DNA of 64,000 nucleotides, taken from contig OX638130.1 in the NCBI GenBank assembly GCA_951804985.1, positions 114,031,593 through 114,095,592 on the forward strand. Direction: 5' to 3'. Made by a program: the position numbers and the translations under genes. The notes beneath the pieces were generated by a model. That model was not told the origin of the DNA and searched no databases. It saw only the letters and a list, made by a program, of their open reading frames with translations. The first letter of the stretch is position 1. Every line of letters starts with the position of its first letter. The DNA is from Dryomyza anilis. Taxonomy: Eukaryota > Arthropoda > Insecta > Diptera > Dryomyzidae. Below are positions 43,971-58,029 of the stretch, piece by piece.

Positions 43971-45639
43971 GTGCAAAATTCGACATTCAATGACTATAAA
44001 ATGAGCCTACTTTCAACCCTCTAGGACGCTCCGTTTAGGAGTTACGGCCATTTAAAGAAAATTTTAAAAATTCGGTTCTCAAAATCTGATTACTCCAGAA
44101 CCAACCGATCGAATTATTTGAAATTTGCCGTGATAAATTCGACATTCAATGACTATAAAATGCGCCTACTTTCAACCCTCTAGGACGCTCCGTTTAGGAG
44201 TTACGGCCATTTAAAGAAAATTTTAAAAATTCGGTTCTCAAAATCTGATTACTCCAGAACCAACCGATCGAATTATTTGAAATTTGCAGTGCAAAATTCG
44301 ACATTCAATGACTATAAAATGCGCCTACTTTCAACCCTCTAGGACGCTCCGTTTAGGAGTTACGGCCATTTAAAGAAAATTTTAAAAATTCGGTTTTCAA
44401 AATCTGATTACTCCAGAACCAACCGATCGAATTATTTGAAATTTTCCGTGAAAAATTCGATATTCAATGACTATAAAATGCGCCTACTTTCAACCCTCTA
44501 GGACGCTCCGTTTAGGAGTTACGGCCATTTAAAGAAAATTTTAAAAATTCGGTTCTCAAAATCTGATTACTCCAGAACCAACCGATCGAATTATTTGAAA
44601 TTTGCAGTGCAAAATTCGACATTCAATGACTATAAAATGCGCCTACTTTCAACCCTCTAGGACGCTCCGTTTAGGAGTTACGGCCATTTAAAGAAAATTT
44701 TAAAAATTCGGTTTTCAAAATCTGATTACTCCAGAACCAACCGATCGAATTATTTGAAATTTGCAGTGAAAAATTCGACATTCAATGACTATAAAATGCG
44801 CCTACTTTCAACCCTCTAGGACGCTCCGTTTAGGAGTTACGGCCATTTAAAGAAAATTTTAAAAATTCGATTTTCAAAACCTGATTACTCCAGAACCAAC
44901 CGATCCAACTTTCAACCCTCTAGGACGCTCCGTTTAGGAGTTACGGCCATTTAAAGAAAATTTTAAAAATTCGGTTCTCAAAATCTGATTACCTTAGAAC
45001 CAACCGATCGAATTATTTGAAATTTGCAGTGCAAAATTCGACATTCAATGACTATAAAATGCGCCTACTTTCAACCCTCTAGGACGCTCCGTTTAGGAGT
45101 TACGGCCATTTAAAGAAATTTTTAAAAATTCGGTTTTCAAAATCTGATTACTCCAGAACCAACCGATCGAATTATTTGAAATTTGCAGTGAAAAATTCGA
45201 TATTCAATGACTATAAAATGCGCCTACTTTCAACCCTCTAGGACGCTCCGTTTAGGAGTTACGGCCATTTAAAGAAAATTTTAAAAATTCGGTTCTCAAA
45301 ATCTGATTACTCCAGAACCAACCGATCGAATTATTTGAAAATTGCCGTGAAAAATTCGATATTCAATGACTATAAAATGCGCCTACTTTCAACCCTCTAG
45401 GACGCTCCGTTTAGGAGTTACGGCCATTTAAAGAAAATTTTAAAAATTCGGTTTTCAAAATCTGATTACTCCAGAACCAACCGATCGAATTATTTGAAAT
45501 TTGCAGTGAAAAATTCGACATTCAATGACTATAAAATGCGCCTACTTTCAACCCTCTAGGACGCTCCGTTTAGGAGTTACGGCCATTTAAAGAAAATTTT
45601 AAAAATTCGATTTTCAAAACCTGATTACTCCAGAACCAA

Positions 45640-48120
45640 CCGATCCAACTTTCAACCCTCTAGGACGCTCCGTTTAGGAGTTACGGCCATTTAAAGAAAA
45701 TTTTAAAAATTCGGTTCTCAAAATCTGATTACTCCAGAACCAACAGATCGAATTATTTGAAATTTGCCGTGATAAATTCGACATTCAATGACTATAAAAT
45801 GCGCCTACTTTCAACCCTCTAGGACGCTCCGTTTAGGAGTTACGGCCATTTAAAGAAAATTTTAAAAATTCGGTTTTCAAAATCTGATTACTCCAGAACC
45901 AACCGATCGAATTATTTGAAATTTGCAGTGAAAAATTCGACATTCAATGACTATAAAATGCGCCTACTTTCAACCCTCTAGGACGCTCCGTTTAGGAGTT
46001 ACGGCCATTTAAAGAAAATTTTAAAAATTCGATTTTCAAAACCTGATTACTCCAGAACCAACCGATCCAACTTTCAACTCTCTAGGACGCTCCGTTTAGG
46101 AGTTACGGCCATTTAAAGAAAATTTTAAAAATTCGGTTCTCAAAATCTGATTACCTTAGAACCAACCGATCGAATTATTTGAAATTTGCAGTGCAAAATT
46201 CGACATTCAATGACTATAAAATGCGCCTACTTTCAACCCTCTAGGACGCTCCGTTTAGGAGTTACGGCCATTTAAAGAAAATTTTAAAAAATCGGTTTTC
46301 AAAATCTGATTACTCCAGAACCAACCGATCGAATTATTTGAAATTTGCAGTGAAAAATTCGATATTCAATGACTATAAAATGCGCCTACTTTCAACCCTC
46401 TAGGACGCTCCGTTTAGGAGTTACGGCCATTTAAAGAAAATTTTAAAAATTCGGTTCTCAAAATCTGATTACTCCAGAACCAACCGATCGAATTATTTGA
46501 AAATTGCCGTGAAAAATTCGATATTCAATGACTATAAAATGCGCCTACTTTCAACCCTCTAGGACGCTCCGTTTAGGAGTTACGGCCATTTAAAGAAAAT
46601 TTTAAAAATTCGATTTTCAAAACCTGATTACTCCAGAACCAACCGATCCAACTTTCAACTCTCTAGGACGCTCCGTTTAGGAGTTACGGCCATTTAAAGA
46701 AAATTTTAAAAATTCGGTTTTCAAAATCTGATTACTCCAGAACCAACCGATCGAATTATTTGAAATTTGCAGTGAAAAATTCGATATTCAATGACTATAA
46801 AATGCGCCTACTTTCAACCCTCTAGGACGCTCCGTTTAGGAGTTACGGCCATTTAAAGAAAATTTTAAAAATTCGGTTCTCAAAATCTGATTACTCCAGA
46901 ACCAACCGATCGAATTATTTGAAATTTGCAGTGAAAAATTCGACATTCAATGACTATAAAATGCGCCTACTTTCAACCCTCTAGGACGCTCCGTTTAGGA
47001 GTTACGGCCATTTAAAGAAAATTTTAAAAATTCGATTTTCAAAACCTGATTACTCCAGAACCAACCGATCCAACTTTCAACCCTCTAGGACGCTCCGTTT
47101 AGGAGTTACGGCCATTTAAAGAAAATTTTAAAAATTCGGTTCTCAAAATCTGATTACTCCAGAACCAACCGATCGAATTATTTGAAATTTGCAGTGAAAA
47201 ATTCGACATTCAATGACTATAAAATGCGCCTACTTTCAACCCTCTAGGACGCTCCGTTTAGGAGTTACGGCCATTTAAAGAAAATTTTAAAAATTCGATT
47301 TTCAAAACCTGATTACTCCAGAACCAACCGATCCAACTTTCAACCCTCTAGGACGCTCCGTTTAGGAGTTACGGCCATTTAAAGAAAATTTTAAAAATTC
47401 GGTTCTCAAAATCTGATTACTCCAGAACCAACAGATCGAATTATTTGAAATTTGCCGTGATAAATTCGACATTCAATGACTATAAAATGCGCCTACTTTC
47501 AACCCTCTAGGACGCTCCGTTTAGGAGTTACGGCCATTTAAAGAAAATTTTAAAAATTCGGTTTTCAAAATCTGATTACTCCAGAACCAACCGATCGAAT
47601 TATTTGAAATTTGCAGTGAAAAATTCGACATTCAATGACTATAAAATGCGCCTACTTTCAACCCTCTAGGACGCTCCGTTTAGGAGTTACGGCCATTTAA
47701 AGAAAATTTTAAAAATTCGATTTTCAAAACCTGATTACTCCAGAACCAACCGATCCAACTTTCAACTCTCTAGGACGCTCCGTTTAGGAGTTACGGCCAT
47801 TTAAAGAAAATTTTAAAAATTCGGTTCTCAAAATCTGATTACCTTAGAACCAACCGATCGAATTATTTGAAATTTGCAGTGCAAAATTCGACATTCAATG
47901 ACTATAAAATGCGCCTACTTTCAACCCTCTAGGACGCTCCGTTTAGGAGTTACGGCCATTTAAAGAAAATTTTAAAAAATCGGTTTTCAAAATCTGATTA
48001 CTCCAGAACCAACCGATCGAATTATTTGAAATTTGCAGTGAAAAATTCGATATTCAATGACTATAAAATGCGCCTACTTTCAACCCTCTAGGACGCTCCG
48101 TTTAGGAGTTACGGCCATTT
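45640..48120 (+). repeat. Higher-order repeat of 1,688 bp
   Basis: CAACAGATCGAATTATTTG (45741 and 47429), the TTACCTTAGAACC variant (46151 and 47839) and the AAAATCGGTTTTC variant (46291 and 47979) all recur at 1,688 bp. The same TTACCTTAG marker also appears at irregular spacing (44989, 48529), so older rearrangements surround the block. Confidence 0.85.
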
Positions 48121-51100
48121 AAAGATCGAATTATTTGAAATTTTCCGTGAAAAATTCGATATTCAATGACTATAAAATGCGCCTACTTTCAACCCTCTAG
48201 GACGCTCCGTTTAGGAGTTACGGCCATTTAAAGAAAATTTTAAAAATTCGGTTCTCAAAATCTGATTACTCCAGAACCAACCGATCGAATTATTTGAAAA
48301 TTGCCGTGAAAAATTCGATATTCAATGACTATAAAATGCGCCTACTTTCAACCCTCTAGGACGCTCCGTTTAGGAGTTACGGCCATTTAAAGAAAATTTT
48401 AAAAATTCGATTTTCAAAACCTGATTACTCCAGAACCAACCGATCCAACTTTCAACTCTCTAGGACGCTCCGTTTAGGAGTTACGGCCATTTAAAGAAAA
48501 TTTTAAAAATTCGGTTCTCAAAATCTGATTACCTTAGAACCAACCGATCGAATTATTTGAAATTTGCAGTGCAAAATTCGACATTCAATGACTATAAAAT
48601 GCGCCTACTTTCAACCCTCTAGGACGCTCCGTTTAGGAGTTACGGCCATTTAAAGAAATTTTTAAAAATTCGGTTTTCAAAATCTGATTACTCCAGAACC
48701 AACCGATCGAATTATTTGAAATTTGCAGTGAAAAATTCGATATTCAATGACTATAAAATGCGCCTACTTTCAACCCTCTAGGACGCTCCGTTTAGGAGTT
48801 ACGGCCATTTAAAGAAAATTTTAAAAATTCGGTTCTCAAAATCTGATTACTCCAGAACCAACCGATCCAACTTTCAACTCTCTAGGACGCTCCGTTTAGG
48901 AGTTACGGCCATTTAAAGAAAATTTTAAAAATTCGGTTCTCAAAATCTGATTACCTTAGAACCAACCGATCGAATTATTTGAAATTTGCAGTGCAAAATT
49001 CGACATTCAATGACTATAAAATGCGCCTACTTTCAACCCTCTAGGACGCTCCGTTTAGGAGTTACGGCCATTTAAAGAAAATTTTAAAAATTCGGTTTTC
49101 AAAATCTGATTACTCCAGAACCAACCGATCGAATTATTTGAAATTTGCAGTGAATTATTTGAATTATTTGAAATTTGCAGTGAAAAATTCGACATTCAAT
49201 GACTATAAAATGCGCCTACTTTCAACCCTCTAGGACGCTCCGTTTAGGAGTTACGGCCATTTAAAGAAAATTTTAAAAATTCGGTTCTCAAAATCTGATT
49301 ACTCCAGAACCAACCGATCCAACTTTCAACTCTCTAGGACGCTCCGTTTAGGAGTTACGGCCATTTAAAGAAAATTTTAAAAATTCGGTTCTCAAAATCT
49401 GATTACCTTAGAACCAACCGATCGAATTATTTGAAATTTGCAGTGCAAAATTCGACATTCAATGACTATAAAATGCGCCTACTTTCAACCCTCTAGGACG
49501 CTCCGTTTAGGAGTTACGGCCATTTAAAGAAAATTTTAAAAAATCGGTTTTCAAAATCTGATTACTCCAGAACCAACCGATCGAATTATTTGAAATTTTC
49601 CGTGAAAAATTCGATATTCAATGACTATAAAATGCGCCTACTTTCAACCCTCTAGGACGCTCCGTTTAGGAGTTACGGCCATTTAAAGAAAATGTTAAAA
49701 ATTCGGTTTTCAAAATCTGATTACTCCAGAACCAACCGATCGAATTATTTGAAATTTGCAGTGAAAAATTCGACATTCAATGACTATAAAATGCGCCTAC
49801 TTTCAACCCTCTAGGACGCTCCGTTTAGGATTTACGGCCATTTAAAGAAAATTTTAAAAAATCGGTTTTCAAAATCTGATTACTCCAGAACCAACCGATC
49901 GAATTATTTGAAATTTTCCGTGAAAAATTCGATATTTAATGACTATAAAATGCGCCTACTTTCAACCCTCTAGGACGCTCCGTTTAGGAGTTACGGCCAT
50001 TTAAAGAAAATTTTAAAAATTCGGTTTTCAAAATCTGATTACTCCAGAACCAACCGATCGAATTATTTGAAATTTGCAGTAAAAAATTCAACATTCAATG
50101 ACTATAAAATGCGCCTACTTTCAACCCTCTAGGACGCTCCGTTTAGGAGTTACGGCCATTTAAAGAAAATTTTAAAAATTCGGTTCTCAAAATCTGAATA
50201 CTCCAGAACCAACCGATCGAATTATTTGAAAATTGCCGTGAAAAATTCGACATTCAATGACTATAAAATGCGCCTACTTTCAACCCTTTAGGACGCTCCG
50301 TTTAGGAGTTACGGCCATTTAAAGAAATTTTTAAAAATTCGGTTTTCAAAATCTGATTACTCCAGAACCAACCGATCGAATTATTTGAAATTTGCAGTGA
50401 AAAATTCGATATTCAATGACTATAAAATGCGCCTACTTTCAACCCTCTAGGACGCTCCGTTTAGGAGTTACGGCCATTTAAAGAAAATTTTAAAAATTCG
50501 GTTTTCAAAATCTGATTACTCCAGAACCAACCGATCGAATTATTTGAAATTTGCAGTGAAAAATTCGATATTCAATGACTATAAAATGCGCCTACTTTCA
50601 ACCCTCTAGGACGCTCCGTTTAGGAGTTACGGCCATTTATTTTAAAAATTCGGTTCTCAAAATCTGATTACTCCAGAACCAACCGATCGAATTATTTGAA
50701 AATTGCCGTGAAAAATTCGATATTCAATGACTATAAAATGCGCCTACTTTCAACCCTCTAGGACGCTCCGTTTAGGAGTTACGGCCATTTAAAGAAAATT
50801 TTAAGAATTCGATTTTCAAAACCTGATTACTCCAGAACCAACCGATCCAACTTTCAACTCTCTAGGACGCTCCGTTTAGGAGTTACGGCCATTTAAAGAA
50901 AATTTTAAAAATTCGGTTCTCAAAATCTGATTACCTTAGAACCAACCGATCGAATTATTTGAAATTTGCAGTGCAAAATTCGACATTCAATGACTATAAA
51001 ATGCGCCTACTTTCAACCCTCTAGGACGCTCCGTTTAGGAGTTACGGCCATTTAAAGAAAATTTTAAAAAATCGGTTTTCAAAATCTGATTACTCCAGAA

Positions 51101-52199
51101 CCAACCGATCGAATTATTTGAAATTTTCCGTGAAAAATTCGATATTCAATGACTATAAAATGCGCCTACTTTCAACCCTCTAGGACGCTCCGTTTAGGAG
51201 TTACGGCCATTTAAAGAAAATTTTAAAAATTCGGTTTTCAAAATCTGATTACTCCAGAACCAACCGATCGAATTATTTGAAATTTGCAGTGAAAAATTCA
51301 ACATTCAATGACTATAAAATGCGCCTACTTTCAACCCTTTAGGACGCTCCGTTTAGGAGTTACGGCCATTTAAAGAAATTTTTAAAAATTCGGTTTTCAA
51401 AATCTGATTACTCCAGAACCAACCGATCGAATTATTTGAAATTTGCAGTGAAAAATTCGATATTCAATGACTATAAAATGCGCCTACTTTCAACCCTCTA
51501 GGACGCTCCGTTTAGGAGTTACGGCCATTTAAAGAAAATTTTAAAAATTCGGTTTTCAAAATCTGATTACTCCAGAACCAACCGATCGAATTATTTGAAA
51601 TTTGCAGTGAAAAATTCAACATTCAATGACTATAAAATGCGCCTACTTTCAACCCTCTAGGACGCTCCGTTTAGGAGTTACGGCCATTTAAAGAAAATTT
51701 TAAAAATTCGGTTTTCAAAATCTGATTACTCCAGAACCAACCGATCGAATTATTTGAAATTTGCAGTGAAAAATTCGACATTCAATGACTATAAAATGCG
51801 CCTACTTTCAACCCTCTAGGACGCTCCGTTTAGGAGTTACGGCCATTTAAAGAAAATTTTAAAAAATCGGTTTTCAAAATCTGATTACTCCAGAACCAAC
51901 CGATCGAATTATTTGAAATTTTCCGTGAAAAATTCGATATTCAATGACTATAAAATGCGCCTACTTTCAACCCTCTAGGACGCTCCGTTTAGGAGTTACG
52001 GCCATTTAAAGAAAATTTTAAAAATTCGGTTTTCAAAATCTGATTACTCCAGAACCAACCGATCGAATTATTTGAAATTTGCAGTGAAAAATTCAACATT
52101 CAATGACTATAAAATGCGCCTACTTTCAACCCTCTAGGACGCTCCGTTTAGGAGTTACGGCCATTTAAAGAAAATTTTAAAAATTCGGTTCTCAAAATC

Positions 52200-54115
52200 T
52201 GAATACTCCAGAACCAACCGATCGAATTATTTGAAAATTGCCGTGAAAAATTCGACATTCAATGACTATAAAATGCGCCTACTTTCAACCCTTTAGGACG
52301 CTCCGTTTAGGAGTTACGGCCATTTAAAGAAATTTTTAAAAATTCGGTTTTCAAAATCTGATTACTCCAGAACCAACCGATCGAATTATTTGAAATTTGC
52401 AGTGAAAAATTCAACATTCAATGACTATAAAATGCGCCTACTTTCAACCCTCTAGGACCCTCAGTGAAAAATTCGATATTCAATGACTATAAAATGCGCC
52501 TACTTTCAACTCTCTAGGACGCTCCGTTTAGGAGTTACGGCCATTTAAAGAAAATTTTAAAAATTCGGTTCTCAAAATCTGATTACCTTAGAACCAACCG
52601 ATCGAATTATTTGAAATTTGCAGTGCAAAATTCGACATTCAATGACTATAAAATGCGCCTACTTTCAACCCTCTAGGACGCTCCGTTTAGGAGTTACGGC
52701 CATTTAAAGAAAATTTTAAAAAATCGGTTTTCAAAATCTGATTACTCCAGAACCAACCGATCGAATTATTTGAAATTTTCCGTGAAAAATTCGATATTCA
52801 ATGACTATAAAATGCGCCTACTTTCAACCCTCTAGGACGCTCCGTTTAGGAGTTACGGCCATTTAAAGAAAATTTTAAAAATTCGGTTTTCAAAATCTGA
52901 TTACTCCAGAACCAACCGATCGAATTATTTGAAATTTGCAGTGAAAAATTCGATATTCAATGACTATAAAATGCGCCTACTTTCAACCCTTTAGGACGCT
53001 CCGTTTAGGAGTTACGGCCATTTAAAGAAATTTTTAAAAATTCGGTTTTCAAAATCTGATTACTCCAGAACCAACCGATCGAATTATTTGAAATTTGCAG
53101 TGAAAAATTCGATATTCAATGACTATAAAATGCGCCTACTTTCAACCCTCTAGGACGCTCCGTTTAGGAGTTACGGCCATTTAAAGAAAATTTTAAAAAT
53201 TCGGTTTTCAAAATCTGATTACTCCAGAACCAACCGATCGAATTATTTGAAATTTGCAGTGAAAAATTCAACATTCAATGACTATAAAATGCGCCTACTT
53301 TCAACCCTCTAGGACGCTCCGTTTAGGAGTTACGGCCATTTAAAGAAAATTTTAAAAATTCGGTTTTCAAAATCTGATTACTCCAGAACCAACCGATCGA
53401 ATTATTTGAAATTTGCAGTGAAAAATTCGACATTCAATGACTATAAAATGCGCCTACTTTCAACCCTCTAGGACGCTCCGTTTAGGAGTTACGGCCATTT
53501 AAAGAAAATTTTAAAAAATCGGTTTTCAAAATCTGATTACTCCAGAACCAACCGATCGAATTATTTGAAATTTTCCGTGAAAAATTCGATATTCAATGAC
53601 TATAAAATGCGCCTACTTTCAACCCTCTAGGACGCTCCGTTTAGGAGTTACGGCCATTTAAAGAAAATTTTAAAAATTCGGTTTTCAAAATCTGATTACT
53701 CCAGAACCAACCGATCGAATTATTTGAAATTTGCAGTGAAAAATTCAACATTCAATGACTATAAAATGCGCCTACTTTCAACCCTCTAGGACGCTCCGTT
53801 TAGGAGTTACGGCCATTTAAAGAAAATTTTAAAAATTCGGTTCTCAAAATCTGAATACTCCAGAACCAACCGATCGAATTATTTGAAAATTGCCGTGAAA
53901 AATTCGACATTCAATGACTATAAAATGCGCCTACTTTCAACCCTTTAGGACGCTCCGTTTAGGAGTTACGGCCATTTAAAGAAATTTTTAAAAATTCGGT
54001 TTTCAAAATCTGATTACTCCAGAACCAACCGATCGAATTATTTGAAATTTGCAGTGAAAAATTCAACATTCAATGACTATAAAATGCGCCTACTTTCAAC
54101 CCTCTAGGACCCTCA
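52200..54115 (+). repeat. Higher-order repeat of 1,652 bp
   Basis: GAATACTCCAGAACC (52201 and 53853) and the deletion junction TCTAGGACCCTCAGTG (52451 and 54103) recur at 1,652 bp. The junction is a rare fusion of GACGCTCC-side and CAGTGAAAA-side sequence and is therefore a strong marker. Confidence 0.85.
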
Positions 54116-57100
54116 GTGAAAAATTCGATATTCAATGACTATAAAATGCGCCTACTTTCAACCCTCTAGGACGCTCCGTTTAGGAGTTACGGCCATTTAA
54201 AGAAATTTTTAAAAATTCGGTTTTCAAAATCTGATTACTCCAGAACCAACCGATCGAATTATTTGAAATTTGCAGTGAAAAATTCAACATTCAATGACTA
54301 TAAAATGCGCCTACTTTCAACCCTCTAGGACGCTCCGTTTAGGAGTTACGGCCATTTAAAGAAAATTTTAAAAATTCGGTTCTCAAAATCTGAATACTCC
54401 AGAACCAACCGATCGAATTATTTGAAAATTGCCGTGAAAAATTCGACATTCAATGACTATAAAATGCGCCTACTTTCAACCCTTTAGGACGCTCCGTTTA
54501 GGAGTTACGGCCATTTAAAGAAATTTTTAAAAATTCGGTTTTCAAAATCTGATTACTCCAGAACCAACCGATCGAATTATTTGAAATTTGCAGTGAAAAA
54601 TTCGATATTCAATGACTATAAAATGCGCCTACTTTCAACCCTCTAGGACGCTCCGTTTAGGAGTTACGGCCATTTAAAGAAAATTTTAAAAATTCGGTTT
54701 TCAAAATCTGATTACTCCGGAACCAACCGATCGAATTATTTGAAATTTGCAGTGAAAAATTCGATATTCAATGACTATAAAATGCGCCTACTTTCAACCC
54801 TCTAGGACGCTCCGTTTAGGAGTTACGGCCATTTAAAGAAAATTTTAAAAATTCGGTTCTCAAAATCTGAATACTCCAGAACCAACCGATCGAATTATTT
54901 GAAAATTGCCGTGAAAAATTCGACATTCAATGACTATAAAATGCGCCTACTTTCAACCCTTTAGGACGCTCCGTTTAGGAGTTACGGCCATTTAAAGAAA
55001 TTTTTAAAAATTCGGTTTTCAAAATCTGATTACTCCAGAACCAACCGATCGAATTATTTGAAATTTGCAGTGAAAAATTCGATATTCAATGACTATAAAA
55101 TGCGCCTACTTTCAACCCTCTAGGACGCTCCGTTTAGGAGTTACGGCCATTTAAAGAAAATTTTAAAAATTCGGTTCTCAAAATCTGAATACTCCAGAAC
55201 CAACCGATCGAATTATTTGAAAATTGCCGTGAAAAATTCGACATTCAATGACTATAAAATGCGCCTACTTTCAACCCTTTAGGACGCTCCGTTTAGGAGT
55301 TACGGCCATTTAAAGAAATTTTTAAAAATTCGGTTTTCAAAATCTGATTACTCCAGAACCAACCGATCGAATTATTTGAAATTTGCAGTGAAAAATTTGA
55401 TATTCAATGACTATAAAATGCGCCTACTTTCAACCCTCTAGGACGCTCCGTTTAGGAGTTACGGCCATTTAAAGAAAATTTTAAAAATTCGGTTTTCAAA
55501 ATCTGATTACTCCGGAACCAACCGATCGAATTATTTGAAATTTGCAGTGAAAAATTCGATATTCAATGACTATAAAATGCGCCTACTTTCAACCCTCTAG
55601 GACGCTCCGTTTAGGAGTTACGGCCATTTATTTTAAAAATTCGGTTCTCAAAATCTGATTACTCCAGAACCAACCGATCGAATTATTTGAAAATTGCCGT
55701 GAAAAATTCGATATTCAATGACTATAAAATGCGCCTACTTTCAACCCTCTAGGACGCTCCGTTTAGGAGTTACGGCCATTTAAAGAAAATTTTAAAAATT
55801 CGATTTTCAAAACCTGATTACTCCAGAACCAACCGATCGAATTATTTGAAATTTGCAGTGAAAAATTCGACATTCACTGACAATAAAATGCGCCTACTTT
55901 ACGGAGTTACGGCCACTTAAAGAAAATTTTAAAAATTCGATTTTCAAAACCTGATTACTCCAGAACCAACCGATCGAATTATTTGAAATTTGCAGTGCAA
56001 AATTCGACATTCAATGACTATAAAATGCGCCTACTTTCAACCCTCTAGGACGCTCCGTTTAGGAGTTACGGCCATTTAAAGAAAATTTTAAAAAATCGGT
56101 TTTCAAAATCTGATTACTCCAGAACCAACCGATCGAATTATTTGAAATTTTCCGTGAAAAATTCGATATTCAATGACTATAAAATGCTCCGTTTAGGAGT
56201 TACGGCCATTTAAAGAAAATTTTAAAAATTCGGTTTTCAAAATCTGATTACTCCAGAACCAACCGATCGAATTATTTGAAATTTGCAGTGAAAAATTCAA
56301 CATTCAATGACTATAAAATGCGCCTACTTTCAACCCTCTAGGACGCTCCGTTTAGGAGTTACGGCCATTTAAAGAAATTTTTAAAAATTCGGTTTTCAAA
56401 ATCTGATTACTCCAGAACCAACCGATCGAATTATTTGAAATTTGCAGTGAAAAATTCGATATTCAATGACTATAAAATGCGCCTACTTTCAACCCTCTAG
56501 GACGCTCCGTTTAGGAGTTACGGCCATTTAAAGAAAATTTTAAAAATTCGGTTTTCAAAATCTGATTACTCCAGAACCAACCGATCGAATTATTTGAAAT
56601 TTGCAGTGAAAAATTCAACATTCAATGACTATAAAATGCGCCTACTTTCAACCCTCTAGGACGCTCCGTTTAGGAGTTACGGCCATTTAAAGAAAATTTT
56701 AAAAATTCGGTTCTCAAAATCTGAATACTCCAGAACCAACCGATCGAATTATTTGAAAATTGCCGTGAAAAATTCGACATTCAATGACTATAAAATGCGC
56801 CTACTTTCAACCCTTTAGGACGCTCCGTTTAGGAGTTACGGCCATTTAAAGAAATTTTTAAAAATTCGGTTTTCAAAATCTGATTACTCCAGAACCAACC
56901 GATCGAATTATTTGAAATTTGCAGTGAAAAATTCGATATTCAATGACTATAAAATGCGCCTACTTTCAACCCTCTAGGACGCTCCGTTTAGGAGTTACGG
57001 CCATTTAAAGAAAATTTTAAAAATTCGGTTTTCAAAATCTGATTACTCCAGAACCAACCGATCGAATTATTTGAAATTTGCAGTGAAAAATTCAACATTC

Positions 57101-58029
57101 AATGACTATAAAATGCGCCTACTTTCAACCCTTTAGGACGCTCCGTTTAGGAGTTACGGCCATTTAAAGAAATTTTTAAAAATTCGGTTTTCAAAATCTG
57201 ATTACTTCAGAACCAACCGATCGAATTATTTGAAATTTGCAGTGAAAAATTCGATATTCAATGACTATAAAATGCGCCTACTTTCAACCCTCTAGGACGC
57301 TCCGTTTAGGAGTTATTTGAAAATTGCCGTGAAAAATTCGATATTCAATGACTATAAAATGCGCCTACTTTCAACCCTCTAGGACGCTCCGTTTAGGAGT
57401 TACGGCCATTTAAAGAAAATTTTAAAAATTCGGTTCTCAAAATCTGATTACCTTAGAACCAACCGATCGAATTATTTGAAATTTGCAGTGCAAAATTCGA
57501 CATTCAATGACTATAAAATGCGCCTACGTTCAACCCTCTAGGACGCTCCGTTTAGGAGTTACGGCCATTTAAAGAAAATTTTAAAAAATCGGTTTTCAAA
57601 ATCTGATTACTCCAGAACCAACCGATCGAATTATTTGAAATTTTCCGTGAAAAATTCGATATTCAATGACTATAAAATGCGCCTACTTTCAACCCTCTAG
57701 GACGCTCCGTTCAGGAGTTACGGCCATTTAAAGAAAATTTTAAAAATTCGGTTTTCAAAATCTGATTACTCCAGAACCAACCGATCGAATTATTTGAAAT
57801 TTGCAGTGAAAAATTCAACATTCAATGACTATAAAATGCGCCTACTTTCAACCCTCTAGGACGCTCCGTTTAGGAGTTACGGCCATTTAAAGAAAATTTT
57901 AAAAATTCGGTTCTCAAAATCTGATTACTCCAGAACCAACCGATCGAATTATTTGAAAATTGCCGTGAAAAATTCGACATTCAATGACTATAAAATGCGC
58001 CTACTTTCAACCCTTTAGGACGCTCCGTT

